Numbered from the stretch's first letter, positions 27,501 through 36,426 are shown. The stretch is 64,000 nucleotides of DNA from CAIJXB01 sp964455905 (GCA_964455905.1 CAYVYN010000001.1:248001-312000); one strand, 5' to 3'. Made by a program: numbers and translations. Notes: a model not told the origin generated them from the letters alone.

Positions 27501-27906
27501 CTTCAAACGCAAATTCTTGCAAAATACTAAGACAAAAGCTGTGTAATGTAAAAATCTGCGCTTTTTCAAAAGAAAATAAAGCCTCTTCGACCTTTCTTTT
27601 AGCTGTACGTAACTCTTCGGAAGATCCTTGATAAAAAGCTTCTAAGTAAAGAGGTCCTCCCTCTCTTTGATCTAGCGCAGAGGAAATCTTTAAAAGATTT
27701 TTGTAAATTCTCCCTTTAAGCTCTCTTGTCGCTGCCCTAGTAAAAGTTACAACCAAAATAGAATCTATTTTAATCGGAGTTTTGGATTCTAATAAAAGCC
27801 TTGGGACTATATTTTCAATCGCAAACGTCTTTCCAGTTCCTGCCGAAGCCTCCAAAAAATACTGCCCAAAGACAGACATTTTAGGATTCAATACATCGAA
27901 TAACAC
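24553..27906 (-). CDS. recB: Exodeoxyribonuclease V beta subunit RecB
   Basis: 3'-5' helicase and nuclease subunit of RecBCD, 1,117 residues. The UvrD-like motor has Walker A EASAGTGKTFAIE near residue 18-30, DEFQDTD, GDPKQAIYGFRSADV, and VMTLHKSKGLEFDVVFAL. The C-terminal nuclease domain has GTVIHSILEEL, the metal-binding Asp in VKGFIDLLL, and the catalytic LDWKTN followed by YNLQAAIYG. Both activities therefore look intact. Stop and start codons overlap by one base with both recC upstream and recD downstream, so the three subunits should be made in a coupled way. Confidence 0.93.
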   Translation of the reverse strand: MLFDVLNPKMSVFGQYFLEASAGTGKTFAIENIVPRLLLESKTPIKIDSILVVTFTRAATRELKGRIYKNLLKISSALDQREGGPLYLEAFYQGSSEELRTAKRKVEEALFSFEKAQIFTLHSFCLSILQEFAFEAGFFLPKGQTENAAETELLREYVKDFFRKGLTLDLLSSSQLRKISTHKKIGKNIESLIDVVLRILEKEQDIRGYLFADEQWKVWNQTLKSMPRRSSVDLWKELSACSTRLSKSKKWALQIEAFFSFIEKGESSYSEWDLFLKNKEFFLEQKELVKKNFLAESRLIFVELFESATNPKKLLLQLAKACKIGYDKGKKDLSLFSPDDFVITLKKALLNENFKEKIREKYKALIIDEFQDTDLDQWNIFYSLFLSPEYKLPVVYLVGDPKQAIYGFRSADVYIYLKARGFFSEENRFYLGTNFRSHPELVQALNVLFSFKMPGDWMLLPFIKESLEVREVESRPWQTSLLSGEKKGRIHFFLKEVENQRSVEEDFLIPYIAEEILRLKNEKGVSFEKIAVLVKDRFQAEKLQKTFYSYGIPCQMQKSFSMKSLAYEGMKSLLQAVAFPSNSSLLKKFLGGVLMGYSCLELVGSWENPFLQRAREYFIESSFVFKKKGFGAFFYEFLSSSSKEEELTVGEELLSRKDTSLYFELRQIFQIIMSECSSELYDLEAILSFLEEIAEKDSKSEIFKQPLEEEKEQIQVMTLHKSKGLEFDVVFALALGSRFTGKEEFISVRKEGGREITPLDEDESAYFLHVEELDAEKLRLLYVALTRAKERVYVPYLLYKNQQELVRGTAAPIELFLNCFGQERCSFSELYQRAAMLSLEQCISQLVDLGSNAFITYETVSSNFGSQELFISLDQEELMQPPTTFFSYQEEFVVSFSSLIQEGKKEEIFSKEILKESFVIPPGPDTGTVIHSILEELCKTGLHQKMDQEARCVVQTVCLGTVLESKEDTIFSLLQEVMNKEISTPNGKFCLKDIPSSDMQVEVEFLYPIKGSLVKGFIDLLLRFNGCYFVLDWKTNVLGLDQTVYSDEQVKKCVEESRYNLQAAIYGVAVKKMLSIFDERNFKECFGGAIYFFLRGNNSYFFYPDFSLLDACSLREF

Positions 27907-30900
27907 TATTCCTCCTCTAAAAAAAGAGAAAAAGCATCAAGCCACTGCTCTTTCCACTCTTTTTCAATATGATCGACTGAAAGTAACGGATCTCTTTTCA
28001 AAATCCACTCTTCGTAAGGATCTTCAAAACCGCTCTCATAAAAAGTTGGTTGAATTTTCTTTTTAAATTCTTCTTTATCTTTAGAAAGAAATGCAAAAAA
28101 CCACTTCGGATAAATAGGGCAAGGTTCTTTTAAAGATCTAAAGTAAAGGGCCAAATATTTACTCAACCATACTTTTGGATCTTTTGGGTGTATAGGAAAC
28201 TTCTTTCCCTCTTCGACTAAAAGGCATTCCTCATCAAATCCCAAATCTTTTGCCACACATAAAAACAACAAATAAGAAGGCCACAAAATGGGATACTCTT
28301 CCTTCTTTTTTTTCCCTAACCAAAGAAATCCCCTAGGAGAAATAAACGATAATTTTCCAATCAGTAGAACCTTTCCGATCCCGTCTACATCTACAGTCAA
28401 AGGAGGAGAAAGGATCTTGCCTTTTTCCAAAAAAACTTTTTCAACCCCTTCGATAAATTCGATAGAAAACAATTGAGCCTCTGTTAATTCAAATGAAGCT
28501 AGATTTTCTTTCCACTCTAATGTTTCCTCTTCGATTTCTTGAAGGCCTAACAAACCAAATCTCCCTAAAGGGACTTCCCCTCTTTTTTCGGCTAAAAGAG
28601 TTGCCTCGTCTAAAGAATGATTAATAGCAGCCTTTTTAATTTTTGATTTTATTAAAGGACTTACAAAAAACTCAGTATCTTTCGGCGGGATGAAATCAAA
28701 AAACATTCCCAGCACTTCTTTAAAATAAAATCGCACAGGATTTTTAGCAAAATCTTGTATTTTTCGAATTTCAAGAATAGAAGGAGTATTGTGAGAAGCA
28801 ACTATCTCGACTTTTTTTTGCCAAAAAGGGAAAAAAGGCACTGGGTTTTTTTTATGTGCTTGATAGTATCTTTTAGCTAAAGAAAACTGCATAGGAGAAA
28901 AACACGTAAATGGGCTACCCAACTTAAAATACTCCTTAGAAAAAGCAATAGCCGGATGATGTCTTGTAAAAATCAAAGACGGTTTTTTTTTACTCTCTAG
29001 AAAAAAACAACGCAGATCAATATAACTCATAAGCTCTTCCAAGAGTCGAGAAGGCCCCTGTGCTTTTTGATCCTGTAAAGAAATTCTAACATAACTAAAA
29101 ATCAAATGCTCTCTGGCATTTAAAAGTAATTCTAAAAAAAGATATCTACTTTGCTCTCCTAAAGAAGGCGTTTGCTTATACCCTTTGGTTTCATCTAAGC
29201 AAGATCTGATTTCTTTTTTAGGAAAAGACTCTTCATCACACCCTAAAATATAAATAACCTTAGAAGGATAACTCCCACCTAATGCTAAGGGAAGAAACTT
29301 AATTGCCTGAAGGTGAGAGCTTTGAAAAGATTCTTTTTTTTCTATAAAATACGCTTTTAGAGCTCTTTTAAAACTAGCAAACGAAAAAAGAAAATCACTA
29401 TTGAGCTCTTGTTCCAAAGAATGTAATCCTTCTATTAAAGAGTCTGCTTTTACCGACTTAAAGAAAAAAGCATCAAGCCACTCCTTAACTAGTAAAGACC
29501 AGCCACGTAAAGTTTTTTTCTCTTCTCCATAAATAGGTTTCACTGCTTCTTGTAATGCTAAGATAACTTCCATAAATTTACCTAAAATCTCAGCATCTAT
29601 CCAATCCACAATAGAAATAGGATGAATTGGAAGTTCATCATAAAAACCTCTCCCTGGATCTATAGCAAGCCCTAGAATAAGTCTTTGAAGAGCCTCGATC
29701 CAAGATCCTCCTTCTGGCAAAGAAGTACTAGCGACTCCTTCTGGCCAGACTTTATCTATACAACTTCTTCTATGGGTAGAGGATAAACCTGAAAGAACAT
29801 GTGCTTTTTCTATCCAATTATGAAAAAGTCCCAAATCTTTTAGAGTAAAACCCCATTTTTTCATTACAGAAGGATAAGAAAAAAAATCAAAAACAGATTC
29901 CTTATCAAACCGTGATTCAATAAGGGAAAAGAAAAATTCAATTCCCTTCACTTCTTCTGAGACAAAGGAAGACGGAAGCCCATGCATAGAATAGCTAAAA
30001 GGACATTTAGCATTCCCGAATACAGCATGAATATACGGAATATACTCTTCTAAATTAGAACTAAAAACAACTATATCTTTCGGCTGCTTTCGTCCATCGA
30101 ATAAAAGCTCTTGGATCGTTTCCAAAAGAACTTCTACTTCCCTCAACTTGGAAGATGCCGAAATGCATAAAAAAGAATTATCAGAAAATGAAACTTCTTC
30201 TTTTTCTAACGAATCCTCTAAATCTAATAGACTTTTTTGTAAAAAAGAAAGCAATCCAGAAGTCTCACTATCTACATAAGCTTCTTCCAAATAGCACTCT
30301 TTTTGTCCAAAGCGAGTTAAAAGATCCCTTCCAACTTTTCCCCAATTAGCCAAAATAGGATGGGTTTGTTTTAATAAAAAACTTAGTTGCTCTTGCACTT
30401 GAAGACGAACCTTATTGCCTACCATCTTCTTTTCTAAATAGATTCTTTCTTTATCACTACAAAGATCCTCCCAAAACATTTTACTTGGGGATAAAAAATA
30501 AAATCGAGGATCTCCCTTACAAAAAAAATCAAAAAAGTGCGCTGGCAAATGTGCAAAACCAAATAAATGAATAGCAGATCCTTCTGTACGATTTTGTAAT
30601 AAAGCTTCTGCAAGCGATTTCCATTTTCCTTCCGTAGAAAAAAGTCGACACCAAAGATCTTGCTTCCATCCCTTTGTTTTTAGCCACTTTTCAAGAGCTT
30701 TTGGTTCAAAAAGACTATATTCATAAAAAACAGAAGACAGCTCTTCTGCAAGCCACCGAATTTTTTCATCATCTTCCGCTCGATTCGAAAAAAGATCTTC
30801 TTCTATAGCAAACGAAATGCCTAATTGAGTGGGAAATACAAACTCCTTTTCTTTGACTAAAAGTGTCATAAGGCCCTCTAGAAGAGTCTTATACTCTACC

Positions 30901-31094
30901 CCAATCGAAATGTTCCATTTAGGATGTCTCGCAAAAAAAGAACTAAGATACGATTTTAAACTATGATGGGGAACCAAAACGAGCCTTTTCTTAAAAGGGT
31001 CTCCGCCAAGGAGGAAAAGCTCTTCACCTAATATCTCTGCGAGCATTTCCATTTGATTACTAAAATATACAACAGGTCTTTTTTCCATATGCAT
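27906..31094 (-). CDS. recC: Exodeoxyribonuclease V gamma subunit RecC
   Basis: Chi-recognition subunit of RecBCD, 1,062 residues, close to the family length. RecC has inactivated helicase and nuclease folds, so catalytic motifs are not expected. The recognisable features are the N-terminal LVLVPHHSLKSYLSSFF segment, IHLFGFAHLPAHFFDFF, DIVVFSSNLEEYIPYIHAVF, and the SYPSKVIYILGCDEESFPK region. A second ATG two codons in is an alternative start. It precedes recB with a one-base overlap. Fifty bases upstream lies the exported sulfotransferase gene on the same strand, and no terminator was found between them. Confidence 0.88.
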   Translation of the reverse strand: MHMEKRPVVYFSNQMEMLAEILGEELFLLGGDPFKKRLVLVPHHSLKSYLSSFFARHPKWNISIGVEYKTLLEGLMTLLVKEKEFVFPTQLGISFAIEEDLFSNRAEDDEKIRWLAEELSSVFYEYSLFEPKALEKWLKTKGWKQDLWCRLFSTEGKWKSLAEALLQNRTEGSAIHLFGFAHLPAHFFDFFCKGDPRFYFLSPSKMFWEDLCSDKERIYLEKKMVGNKVRLQVQEQLSFLLKQTHPILANWGKVGRDLLTRFGQKECYLEEAYVDSETSGLLSFLQKSLLDLEDSLEKEEVSFSDNSFLCISASSKLREVEVLLETIQELLFDGRKQPKDIVVFSSNLEEYIPYIHAVFGNAKCPFSYSMHGLPSSFVSEEVKGIEFFFSLIESRFDKESVFDFFSYPSVMKKWGFTLKDLGLFHNWIEKAHVLSGLSSTHRRSCIDKVWPEGVASTSLPEGGSWIEALQRLILGLAIDPGRGFYDELPIHPISIVDWIDAEILGKFMEVILALQEAVKPIYGEEKKTLRGWSLLVKEWLDAFFFKSVKADSLIEGLHSLEQELNSDFLFSFASFKRALKAYFIEKKESFQSSHLQAIKFLPLALGGSYPSKVIYILGCDEESFPKKEIRSCLDETKGYKQTPSLGEQSRYLFLELLLNAREHLIFSYVRISLQDQKAQGPSRLLEELMSYIDLRCFFLESKKKPSLIFTRHHPAIAFSKEYFKLGSPFTCFSPMQFSLAKRYYQAHKKNPVPFFPFWQKKVEIVASHNTPSILEIRKIQDFAKNPVRFYFKEVLGMFFDFIPPKDTEFFVSPLIKSKIKKAAINHSLDEATLLAEKRGEVPLGRFGLLGLQEIEEETLEWKENLASFELTEAQLFSIEFIEGVEKVFLEKGKILSPPLTVDVDGIGKVLLIGKLSFISPRGFLWLGKKKKEEYPILWPSYLLFLCVAKDLGFDEECLLVEEGKKFPIHPKDPKVWLSKYLALYFRSLKEPCPIYPKWFFAFLSKDKEEFKKKIQPTFYESGFEDPYEEWILKRDPLLSVDHIEKEWKEQWLDAFSLFLEEE

Positions 31095-31143
31095 AGAATA
31101 ACTTCTTAGAAGACAAAGGGCAAATGTATTTTATACTAATAAA

Positions 31144-31950
31144 CTAGTACCCAAAAAGAGCTCCAATCGGAAGTAATGTTTGATTAATCTTTTTTAAAAT
31201 TTCAGGAGGAAAAACCTCACTCATAGGTCTGTTATCCAAAGAAATATGATCTCCATGGACTCCTGTAATAGGATTATACTCGTGAAAAGATTCAAAAGCA
31301 GACGCATACTTTAACACAGCTTTTTTATTAAAAAGCTGGTTTATTTTCTCCTTTTCACCTATTGGAACTTCTATTTTAAAATCTCTCGAAAGCTTTTTAA
31401 ATATACATTCAAAATTAGCACTAAATTCTTCATACCTCAAAAGGCAAATCTTTTTTTTCTCTAGGTGCTTTATCGATTCCTTTATTTCTAAATAAGAAGC
31501 CTCAATATCTCGAAGAAGAGTAAAAATACCCTGTTCTCCTTTTACATTCCAAAATTTATATGCAGAATAAAATGCATCGATGGGATGCCTGATAGGAATT
31601 ACTACGACCAAGTTCGTGTTTTCTCGAATATACGACAGCAAATCTCTTTGCCCATGAGACTTAATAACTCTCTTTGCAAAACTAGTATGGTCTCCTAGCG
31701 TATCTTCAAATAGATACTGAAAAATCATATAAACCAATGTGCTCCCAACCCGAGGAGGAGATAAAACGATAACCTTTTCAAAACGAGAATCTTTTAAAAT
31801 CGGTTTAGAAATATCTCTAAAAGGATATGAATTCTGCTCTGAAAGATTCTGTTCCACCTGCTCCGAAAATCCGACAGATGCAATAGATAGCCAAAACGCA
31901 AAAAAAAGATTAAAAAAAATCACACAACACCTCTTAGTAAACATGCTCAT
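31144..31950 (-). CDS. Exported sulfotransferase-domain protein
   Basis: Sulfotransferases move sulfate from PAPS to hydroxyls of glycans or other acceptors. The 5'-phosphosulfate loop is visible as SPPRVGSTLVY (residues about 64-74), and the 3'-phosphate segment as IPIRHPIDAFYSAYKF (about 120-135). The N-terminal 29 residues (TKRCCVIFFNLFFAFWLSIA, then SVGFSE) look like a signal peptide or anchor, which would place the enzyme outside the cytosol like eukaryotic Golgi sulfotransferases. It lies 30 bases downstream of an exported methyltransferase and 50 bases upstream of recC, on the same strand. The acceptor is unknown. A second sulfotransferase-like gene is at 44537. Confidence 0.68.
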   Translation of the reverse strand: MSMFTKRCCVIFFNLFFAFWLSIASVGFSEQVEQNLSEQNSYPFRDISKPILKDSRFEKVIVLSPPRVGSTLVYMIFQYLFEDTLGDHTSFAKRVIKSHGQRDLLSYIRENTNLVVVIPIRHPIDAFYSAYKFWNVKGEQGIFTLLRDIEASYLEIKESIKHLEKKKICLLRYEEFSANFECIFKKLSRDFKIEVPIGEKEKINQLFNKKAVLKYASAFESFHEYNPITGVHGDHISLDNRPMSEVFPPEILKKINQTLLPIGALFGY

Positions 31951-31979
31951 TTTACTGATTACTAGAGGACCTATATATT

Positions 31980-32732
31980 TTATTCAATCATTTTAGCAAT
32001 CGCTCCATCAAAATCTGCACACCAGCCCTTCCACATTTTATATTCAGATTCGGATGAATCTACACAGCTTAATTTTAAAATTTCATAGGCTATTTCCTTT
32101 AATTGTTGCACAGAATAACTACGTGTTTTTTTCGCCTTAATCGTAATATTATCTAAATCTTTCCAAGAAAAATACTCTGCACCAGTTAACTGAAATCCTA
32201 ACTTAGATAGAACGTATGCAAATTTATCATAGTACCACCCATCATAATGATAAGCCCAATTGGCTTCATGTGATCCAAATAAATGCCGTATAATGACCTG
32301 CCTATTTTGAAAAAAGGGCGTTTTAATATATTTTTTAATAGCATTTTCAAAATCAGGTGTCTCAATCACAAGCTCTCCATCCAAATCCATCCACAAGGTC
32401 CAAGCGCAAAGAAGAGCAATGCTAACAGGCCTAGAAAAATGTTCGAACATATGATGATTTTCTATTTTCGCTACGGAATTCAACGGAAACTGCAAATCAA
32501 GGATATTATAAAAATAATCAGGACGATTTTGGAGATGAAGAGGTCTGTTCTCTATAGGAAGGTCTATGTTAATTGCTCCAACTATATATGATTCTCCGCA
32601 TCCTAAATGCAAATACGGTTTATCCCCTTTTTGAATCAGCCTTCTTTGTACGAGATCTTCGTAATTATTAGCCCAAGCTAGATGACACCAACTAAAAACC
32701 ACCACACAAAAAACATAAAAAAACCTTATCAT
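31980..32732 (-). CDS. Exported SAM-dependent methyltransferase (COG4627-like)
   Basis: The class I SAM-methyltransferase start is visible as LHLGCGESYIVGAINIDL. It is followed by the NHHMFEHFSRP segment and LDGELVIETPDFE, the pattern of COG4627-type methyltransferases often found in glycan clusters. The first 22 residues (MIRFFYVFCVVVFSWCHLAWA-NN) form a convincing signal peptide, so export is predicted. I start at the ATG at 32732, with AGAAGG just upstream. A promoter lies immediately before it, upstream of which the frame is not needed. Substrate unknown. Probable operon with the exported sulfotransferase. Confidence 0.68.
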   Translation of the reverse strand: MIRFFYVFCVVVFSWCHLAWANNYEDLVQRRLIQKGDKPYLHLGCGESYIVGAINIDLPIENRPLHLQNRPDYFYNILDLQFPLNSVAKIENHHMFEHFSRPVSIALLCAWTLWMDLDGELVIETPDFENAIKKYIKTPFFQNRQVIIRHLFGSHEANWAYHYDGWYYDKFAYVLSKLGFQLTGAEYFSWKDLDNITIKAKKTRSYSVQQLKEIAYEILKLSCVDSSESEYKMWKGWCADFDGAIAKMIE

Positions 32733-32758
32733 AGTACCTTCTAAGTGAAAAAGCACAG

Positions 32759-32786
32759 ATCTTATCAAGAAGATTTATTTTGTCAA
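32759..32786 (-). promoter_or_regulatory. Promoter of the exported methyltransferase/sulfotransferase pair
   Basis: On the minus strand TTGACA (32786-32781) and TAAGAT (32764-32759) are spaced by 16 bases, about 27 bases before the ATG at 32732. Confidence 0.6.
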
Positions 32787-33251
32787 TAAAATCACTTCAT
32801 GAAACAACTAGGTAACGATTCAAACAAGCTACTAACTTTTGACTCCAAATAGTTGCTTCCTTCGCTTGTTTATTATGCACACCGAGTTTGCCTAAATCCC
32901 CTACCTTTAGATAAGAAAAATATTATTCCGAAAACAAGCGGATTATATATTAAGACTGAAAGAGCTTCATAAAAGCCTTTATCACAACATAGAACTGCGA
33001 TTTGAAAACGCTGAAAATGCATTTAAAAAATCTAGACGCAAAAAAAACCAGAAAATAAATTCCTAGAATAAAAACACTATTAAATCAACTCTAATGATCA
33101 TTTTTAATAAATTTCATTCCATAAGAAATCATAAAATTCTAAAAAACTGATTTTTTTAAGAAAAAAGACTACTAGCAGAAAAAGTTTCTAAAAGATACCA
33201 TCAAGATAAGCTCTATGAAAGAACCCATTCGCTCTCTAAACAAGGAAACTG
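32769..33251. other. Intergenic region with a short coding-like remnant
   Basis: No complete gene. On the minus strand at about 32797-32925 an open stretch of some 40 codons (YLKVGDLGKLGVHNKQAKE, then WSQKLVACLNRYL) ends at TGA 32797-32799 and has no start. It may be the tail of a lost gene. The rest (32930-33230) is AT-rich and I see nothing further in it. Confidence 0.3.
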
Positions 33252-34967
33252 ATGCTATTTAAACAAAAATCAAAAATTCAAAAGCAACTTTCATACTCTC
33301 AAAACTTATTTATAGAATTCAAAAAAGGACGTTTTTCATTTTCTTGCCTAAACATATCACAGTTTTTAGGCGTTCTTAACGATCACATCTACAAGCTACT
33401 GATGATTTTTCTTCTAATCTCTTCCTTAGGAGTTGGCGAAGCCGGAAGCATCTTATCCGCAACAGGGGCATTGTATGTGATCCCTTTTCTGTTATTTTCC
33501 TCTGCCGCGGGAATTTTGGCTGATAGATTCAGTAAACAAAGGATCATTCAAGGATTGAAAGCAGTCGAAGTTCTAATCACAGCCTTAGCTCTTTGGGGAT
33601 TTTATAGTAAAGCCCCCTGGGCTTGTTATACTCTTCTTTTTTTCTTAGCTACCCATAGCGCTGTTTTTGGGCCTTCAAAATATGGCATTATTCCAGAAAT
33701 TGTAGAAAAAAATAACCTATCAAAAGCAAATAGCCACATTATCTCTTTTACTTACCTTGCAATTATCATAGGAACCTTTCTAGCTTCTTTCCTTACGTAC
33801 TTAACAAACCAAAATTTCGTTCTTTGTGTATCATTTTGCTTACTATTTTCAATATTAGGATTTCTCTTTTCTTTAGGGATACAAAAAACAAGCACCCAAA
33901 AATCTACAAAAAAAATGAATGTGTTTTTCCCAAAAGAAATTTACACCACCATTAAAGAATGCCAACAAATTCCTCTACTGGCTCCGTCTCTCCTTGGGTC
34001 TGCTTTTTTTCTTTTTATAGGCGCTTTTACTCAATTAAATATCATTCCTTTCGCTATGGAATCACTCCATCTATCTGAATATGCTGGAGGATATTTATTC
34101 CTTTTAACAGCCCTAGGAATTGCCGCAGGGTCATCTCTATCATCTAAATTCCTGAGAAAAAAATTAGATCTAAACACCTCCTGTCTTGCAGGACTTGTCA
34201 TGACTTTAATCTTTTGGGCTATTTGGGCTCTTAGCTCTTTTTTAATTCCCATAATGATTTTATTGATACTTTTAGGTGTATTTGGTGGTATTTTTGTCGT
34301 TTCTTTCGAAACATTCATTCAAGCGAATAGTCCTCCAGGAAAACGAGGGCAAACCGTTGCTGCTGCAAATTTTCTTGGCTTTGTAGGCGTTCTTATAGCC
34401 TCTTTTTGTTTATACCTATTTGGAGAGATTTTAAAAACATCCGCCGCCTCTGGTTTTTTCTTAATGGGAATTTTGACCCTTATCACTACTTTTTTTCTAA
34501 TGCTTAGAATGTCCTCTGTGTTTTTACCCTTTATAGCGAAATGCTTTGCCTCAAGAAAAAACAGTTTTATCATAGACCCCTTAAAACTATTACAAAATTC
34601 GAACTTTTTCATTCTAGAACACTTTCATTTTCCTCTTTTTTGGGCTATTTGCTCCAAATCTAATAAATGTCAGATCATCTTTTTATCAGAAAAAAAAGGA
34701 TTTTTCTTAAAGTTACTAAATATTTCACCTACTGTTTATTTTCTAAATAAAGAAACGAACCTTAATGAAGTGCTGGATAACGCTAAAGATCTTAGAGAAG
34801 AAGATTCCTCATTTTATATTTTCACAGATAGGAGTCTTTCTACAGAAAGACTGAACTCTTCTTTTTCATTTTTCTCGTTTAAAGAAACTAAAATTTGCAT
34901 GTTAAAAACAAAAAGGTCAGATACCTATCCAGAAAAAACATCAATTATTGTTGAAAAATTCGAGTAG
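33252..34967 (+). CDS. LplT-like MFS transporter with degenerate C-terminal domain
   Basis: The first ~410 residues are an MFS carrier of the lysophospholipid-transporter (LplT) type. Evidence is FLGVLNDHIYKLLMIF near residue 38, ADRFSKQRII after helix 2, and THSAVFGPSKYGIIPEIV near residue 135, all characteristic of LplT and of Aas-type fusions. In many bacteria this carrier is fused to, or followed by, a PlsC acyltransferase and an acyl-ACP synthetase. Here the C-terminal ~150 residues sit where the acyltransferase would be (LEHFHFPLFWAI aligns with the H-x4-D motif), but the Asp is missing and the domain is short. It probably flips lysolipids taken from the host. Confidence 0.72.
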   Translation: MLFKQKSKIQKQLSYSQNLFIEFKKGRFSFSCLNISQFLGVLNDHIYKLLMIFLLISSLGVGEAGSILSATGALYVIPFLLFSSAAGILADRFSKQRIIQGLKAVEVLITALALWGFYSKAPWACYTLLFFLATHSAVFGPSKYGIIPEIVEKNNLSKANSHIISFTYLAIIIGTFLASFLTYLTNQNFVLCVSFCLLFSILGFLFSLGIQKTSTQKSTKKMNVFFPKEIYTTIKECQQIPLLAPSLLGSAFFLFIGAFTQLNIIPFAMESLHLSEYAGGYLFLLTALGIAAGSSLSSKFLRKKLDLNTSCLAGLVMTLIFWAIWALSSFLIPIMILLILLGVFGGIFVVSFETFIQANSPPGKRGQTVAAANFLGFVGVLIASFCLYLFGEILKTSAASGFFLMGILTLITTFFLMLRMSSVFLPFIAKCFASRKNSFIIDPLKLLQNSNFFILEHFHFPLFWAICSKSNKCQIIFLSEKKGFFLKLLNISPTVYFLNKETNLNEVLDNAKDLREEDSSFYIFTDRSLSTERLNSSFSFFSFKETKICMLKTKRSDTYPEKTSIIVEKFE

Positions 34968-35041
34968 ATAAGTGAATTTATATTAAAAATAAATACCAAA
35001 ATGAAATATTTATTTTTTGGCGCATATTAATAGAGATAAAA

Positions 35042-36406
35042 ATGAGCAATCTAAGCATTCCAAGGCTAATAGAAGAAATTTCTTTGTTAACTAATAGATT
35101 AACGGACCAAACAACCAACTGCTTGGAAAGTGGAGGTAATGATCAAATCGAACCCTGTATTCAAGAATTGCTAGAGAAGGTATCTCCGTATAGGTGGAAT
35201 AAACAACTCTGTCCCCCCCTAGGAAAACTTAGAGAAGCCTGCAAACGAAGCGGACTTGAAAAATTCAACTTAAAAATCCAAAGTTTTGTAATCCCCATAC
35301 TACAACTCCCTATAGAAATGCTCACAACTATAACTGGTTTTTTGACCCCAAAAGAACTCACAGTTCTGCGTTTAACATCAAATCCTGGAAGATATTCTTT
35401 AGCAAAAGCATCAGATAAGGAAATCCTTATTAGGATCGAGGCGAATGCTTCTATGAAAAACCTGGAGCTAACAGAAACTCTCTTACTCTCTTTATTACAA
35501 AGAGAAAAAGAAACTAAAATAAAAACCTTGAATTTAGATGGCATTCCAATTACAGATATAGTTACCTTATTAAATTTATGCTCGGAAGTGGATTCCTTAT
35601 CAGCTGTTTTTTGTAATTTTACAAGTGTTGAAGCAAAACAAATCGCCTCCTACCCAAACATACATAAATTAAATCTTAAAAGTAACTCAATAGGCAATGA
35701 AGGGGCTAAAGCAATCAGTACAATGTCTAATTTGACAAGCCTAAATCTTACAAGCAACCACATAGGAGTTGTTGGTATTAAAGCCATAAGCCTGATGGGT
35801 CAAATGATTACCTTAACTCTTACATGGAATGCGATTGGCAACGAAGGAGCTAAAGTAATCAGTACAATGTCTAATTTAACGAGCCTAAATCTTACAAGCA
35901 ACCAAATAGGAGTTATTGGCATTAAAGCCATCAGTAAAATGCATAAGCTGAAAACCCTAATACTTGGACAAAACAAGATAGGAACTGCCGGAATTAAAAT
36001 CATCAGTAAAATGTCTAACCTGACAAGCTTAAATCTTGAAAGTAACAAGATAGGGCCTCGCGGAGCTAAAATCATCAGCAAGATGCCTAATTTGACAAGC
36101 TTAAATCTTGAAATCAACCCCATACAAAATAAGGGAGCAATAGCAATCAGCAAAATATCTAAATTGACAACCTTATATCTTGCAAATAACTATATAACCT
36201 TTGAAGGAATTGTAGCTATCAGTAGAACACCTACTTTAAGAACACTATCTATTATAAGCAACCAGCTAGGCGATGAAGAGGCCATATTCATAAGCAGAAT
36301 CCCTAATTTGAAGAGCTTATGCCTTAAATGGAACCAAATAGGCGCTGAAACCAAAAAACAACTCGCCCAAGATCTTACAGCAAAAGGCGTTGTATTTGAT
36401 TTCTGA
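35042..36406 (+). CDS. F-box and leucine-rich-repeat protein (candidate host ubiquitin-ligase effector)
   Basis: Residues about 87-133 fit an F-box: LPIEMLTTITGFLTPKELTV, then LRLTS, with conserved Leu-Pro, Ile, Leu and Arg positions. F-box proteins recruit the eukaryotic Skp1-Cullin E3 ligase. The C-terminal part (about 204-443) is ten consecutive 24-residue leucine-rich repeats of the RNI/NLRC type with consensus L.SLNL.SN.IG..GAK.IS. The N-terminal 85 residues are helical. No Sec signal is present, so type III secretion is the likely export route. The domains are typical of effectors in amoeba- and arthropod-associated bacteria and have no known role inside a bacterium. The F-box call rests on pattern alone. 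Confidence 0.72.
   Translation: MSNLSIPRLIEEISLLTNRLTDQTTNCLESGGNDQIEPCIQELLEKVSPYRWNKQLCPPLGKLREACKRSGLEKFNLKIQSFVIPILQLPIEMLTTITGFLTPKELTVLRLTSNPGRYSLAKASDKEILIRIEANASMKNLELTETLLLSLLQREKETKIKTLNLDGIPITDIVTLLNLCSEVDSLSAVFCNFTSVEAKQIASYPNIHKLNLKSNSIGNEGAKAISTMSNLTSLNLTSNHIGVVGIKAISLMGQMITLTLTWNAIGNEGAKVISTMSNLTSLNLTSNQIGVIGIKAISKMHKLKTLILGQNKIGTAGIKIISKMSNLTSLNLESNKIGPRGAKIISKMPNLTSLNLEINPIQNKGAIAISKISKLTTLYLANNYITFEGIVAISRTPTLRTLSIISNQLGDEEAIFISRIPNLKSLCLKWNQIGAETKKQLAQDLTAKGVVFDF
35651..36370 (+). repeat. Ten 72-bp tandem repeats encoding leucine-rich repeats
   Basis: Ten in-phase 72-base units. Units 1-2 and 3-4 are nearly identical at the DNA level at an offset of 144 bases, which indicates a recent duplication of a two-repeat block. 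Later units are more diverged. Confidence 0.8.
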
Positions 36407-36426
36407 GAGGATCCGTTCAAAATTTC

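Noticed and set aside
35160..35544. Open frame on the strand opposite the F-box/LRR gene
   Set aside because: Shadow of the repeat gene in another frame, with no ribosome site and no recognisable protein.
35651..36370. Regular 72-bp repeats considered as a CRISPR or minisatellite
   Set aside because: Repeats are in frame, lack spacers, and encode leucine-rich repeats.
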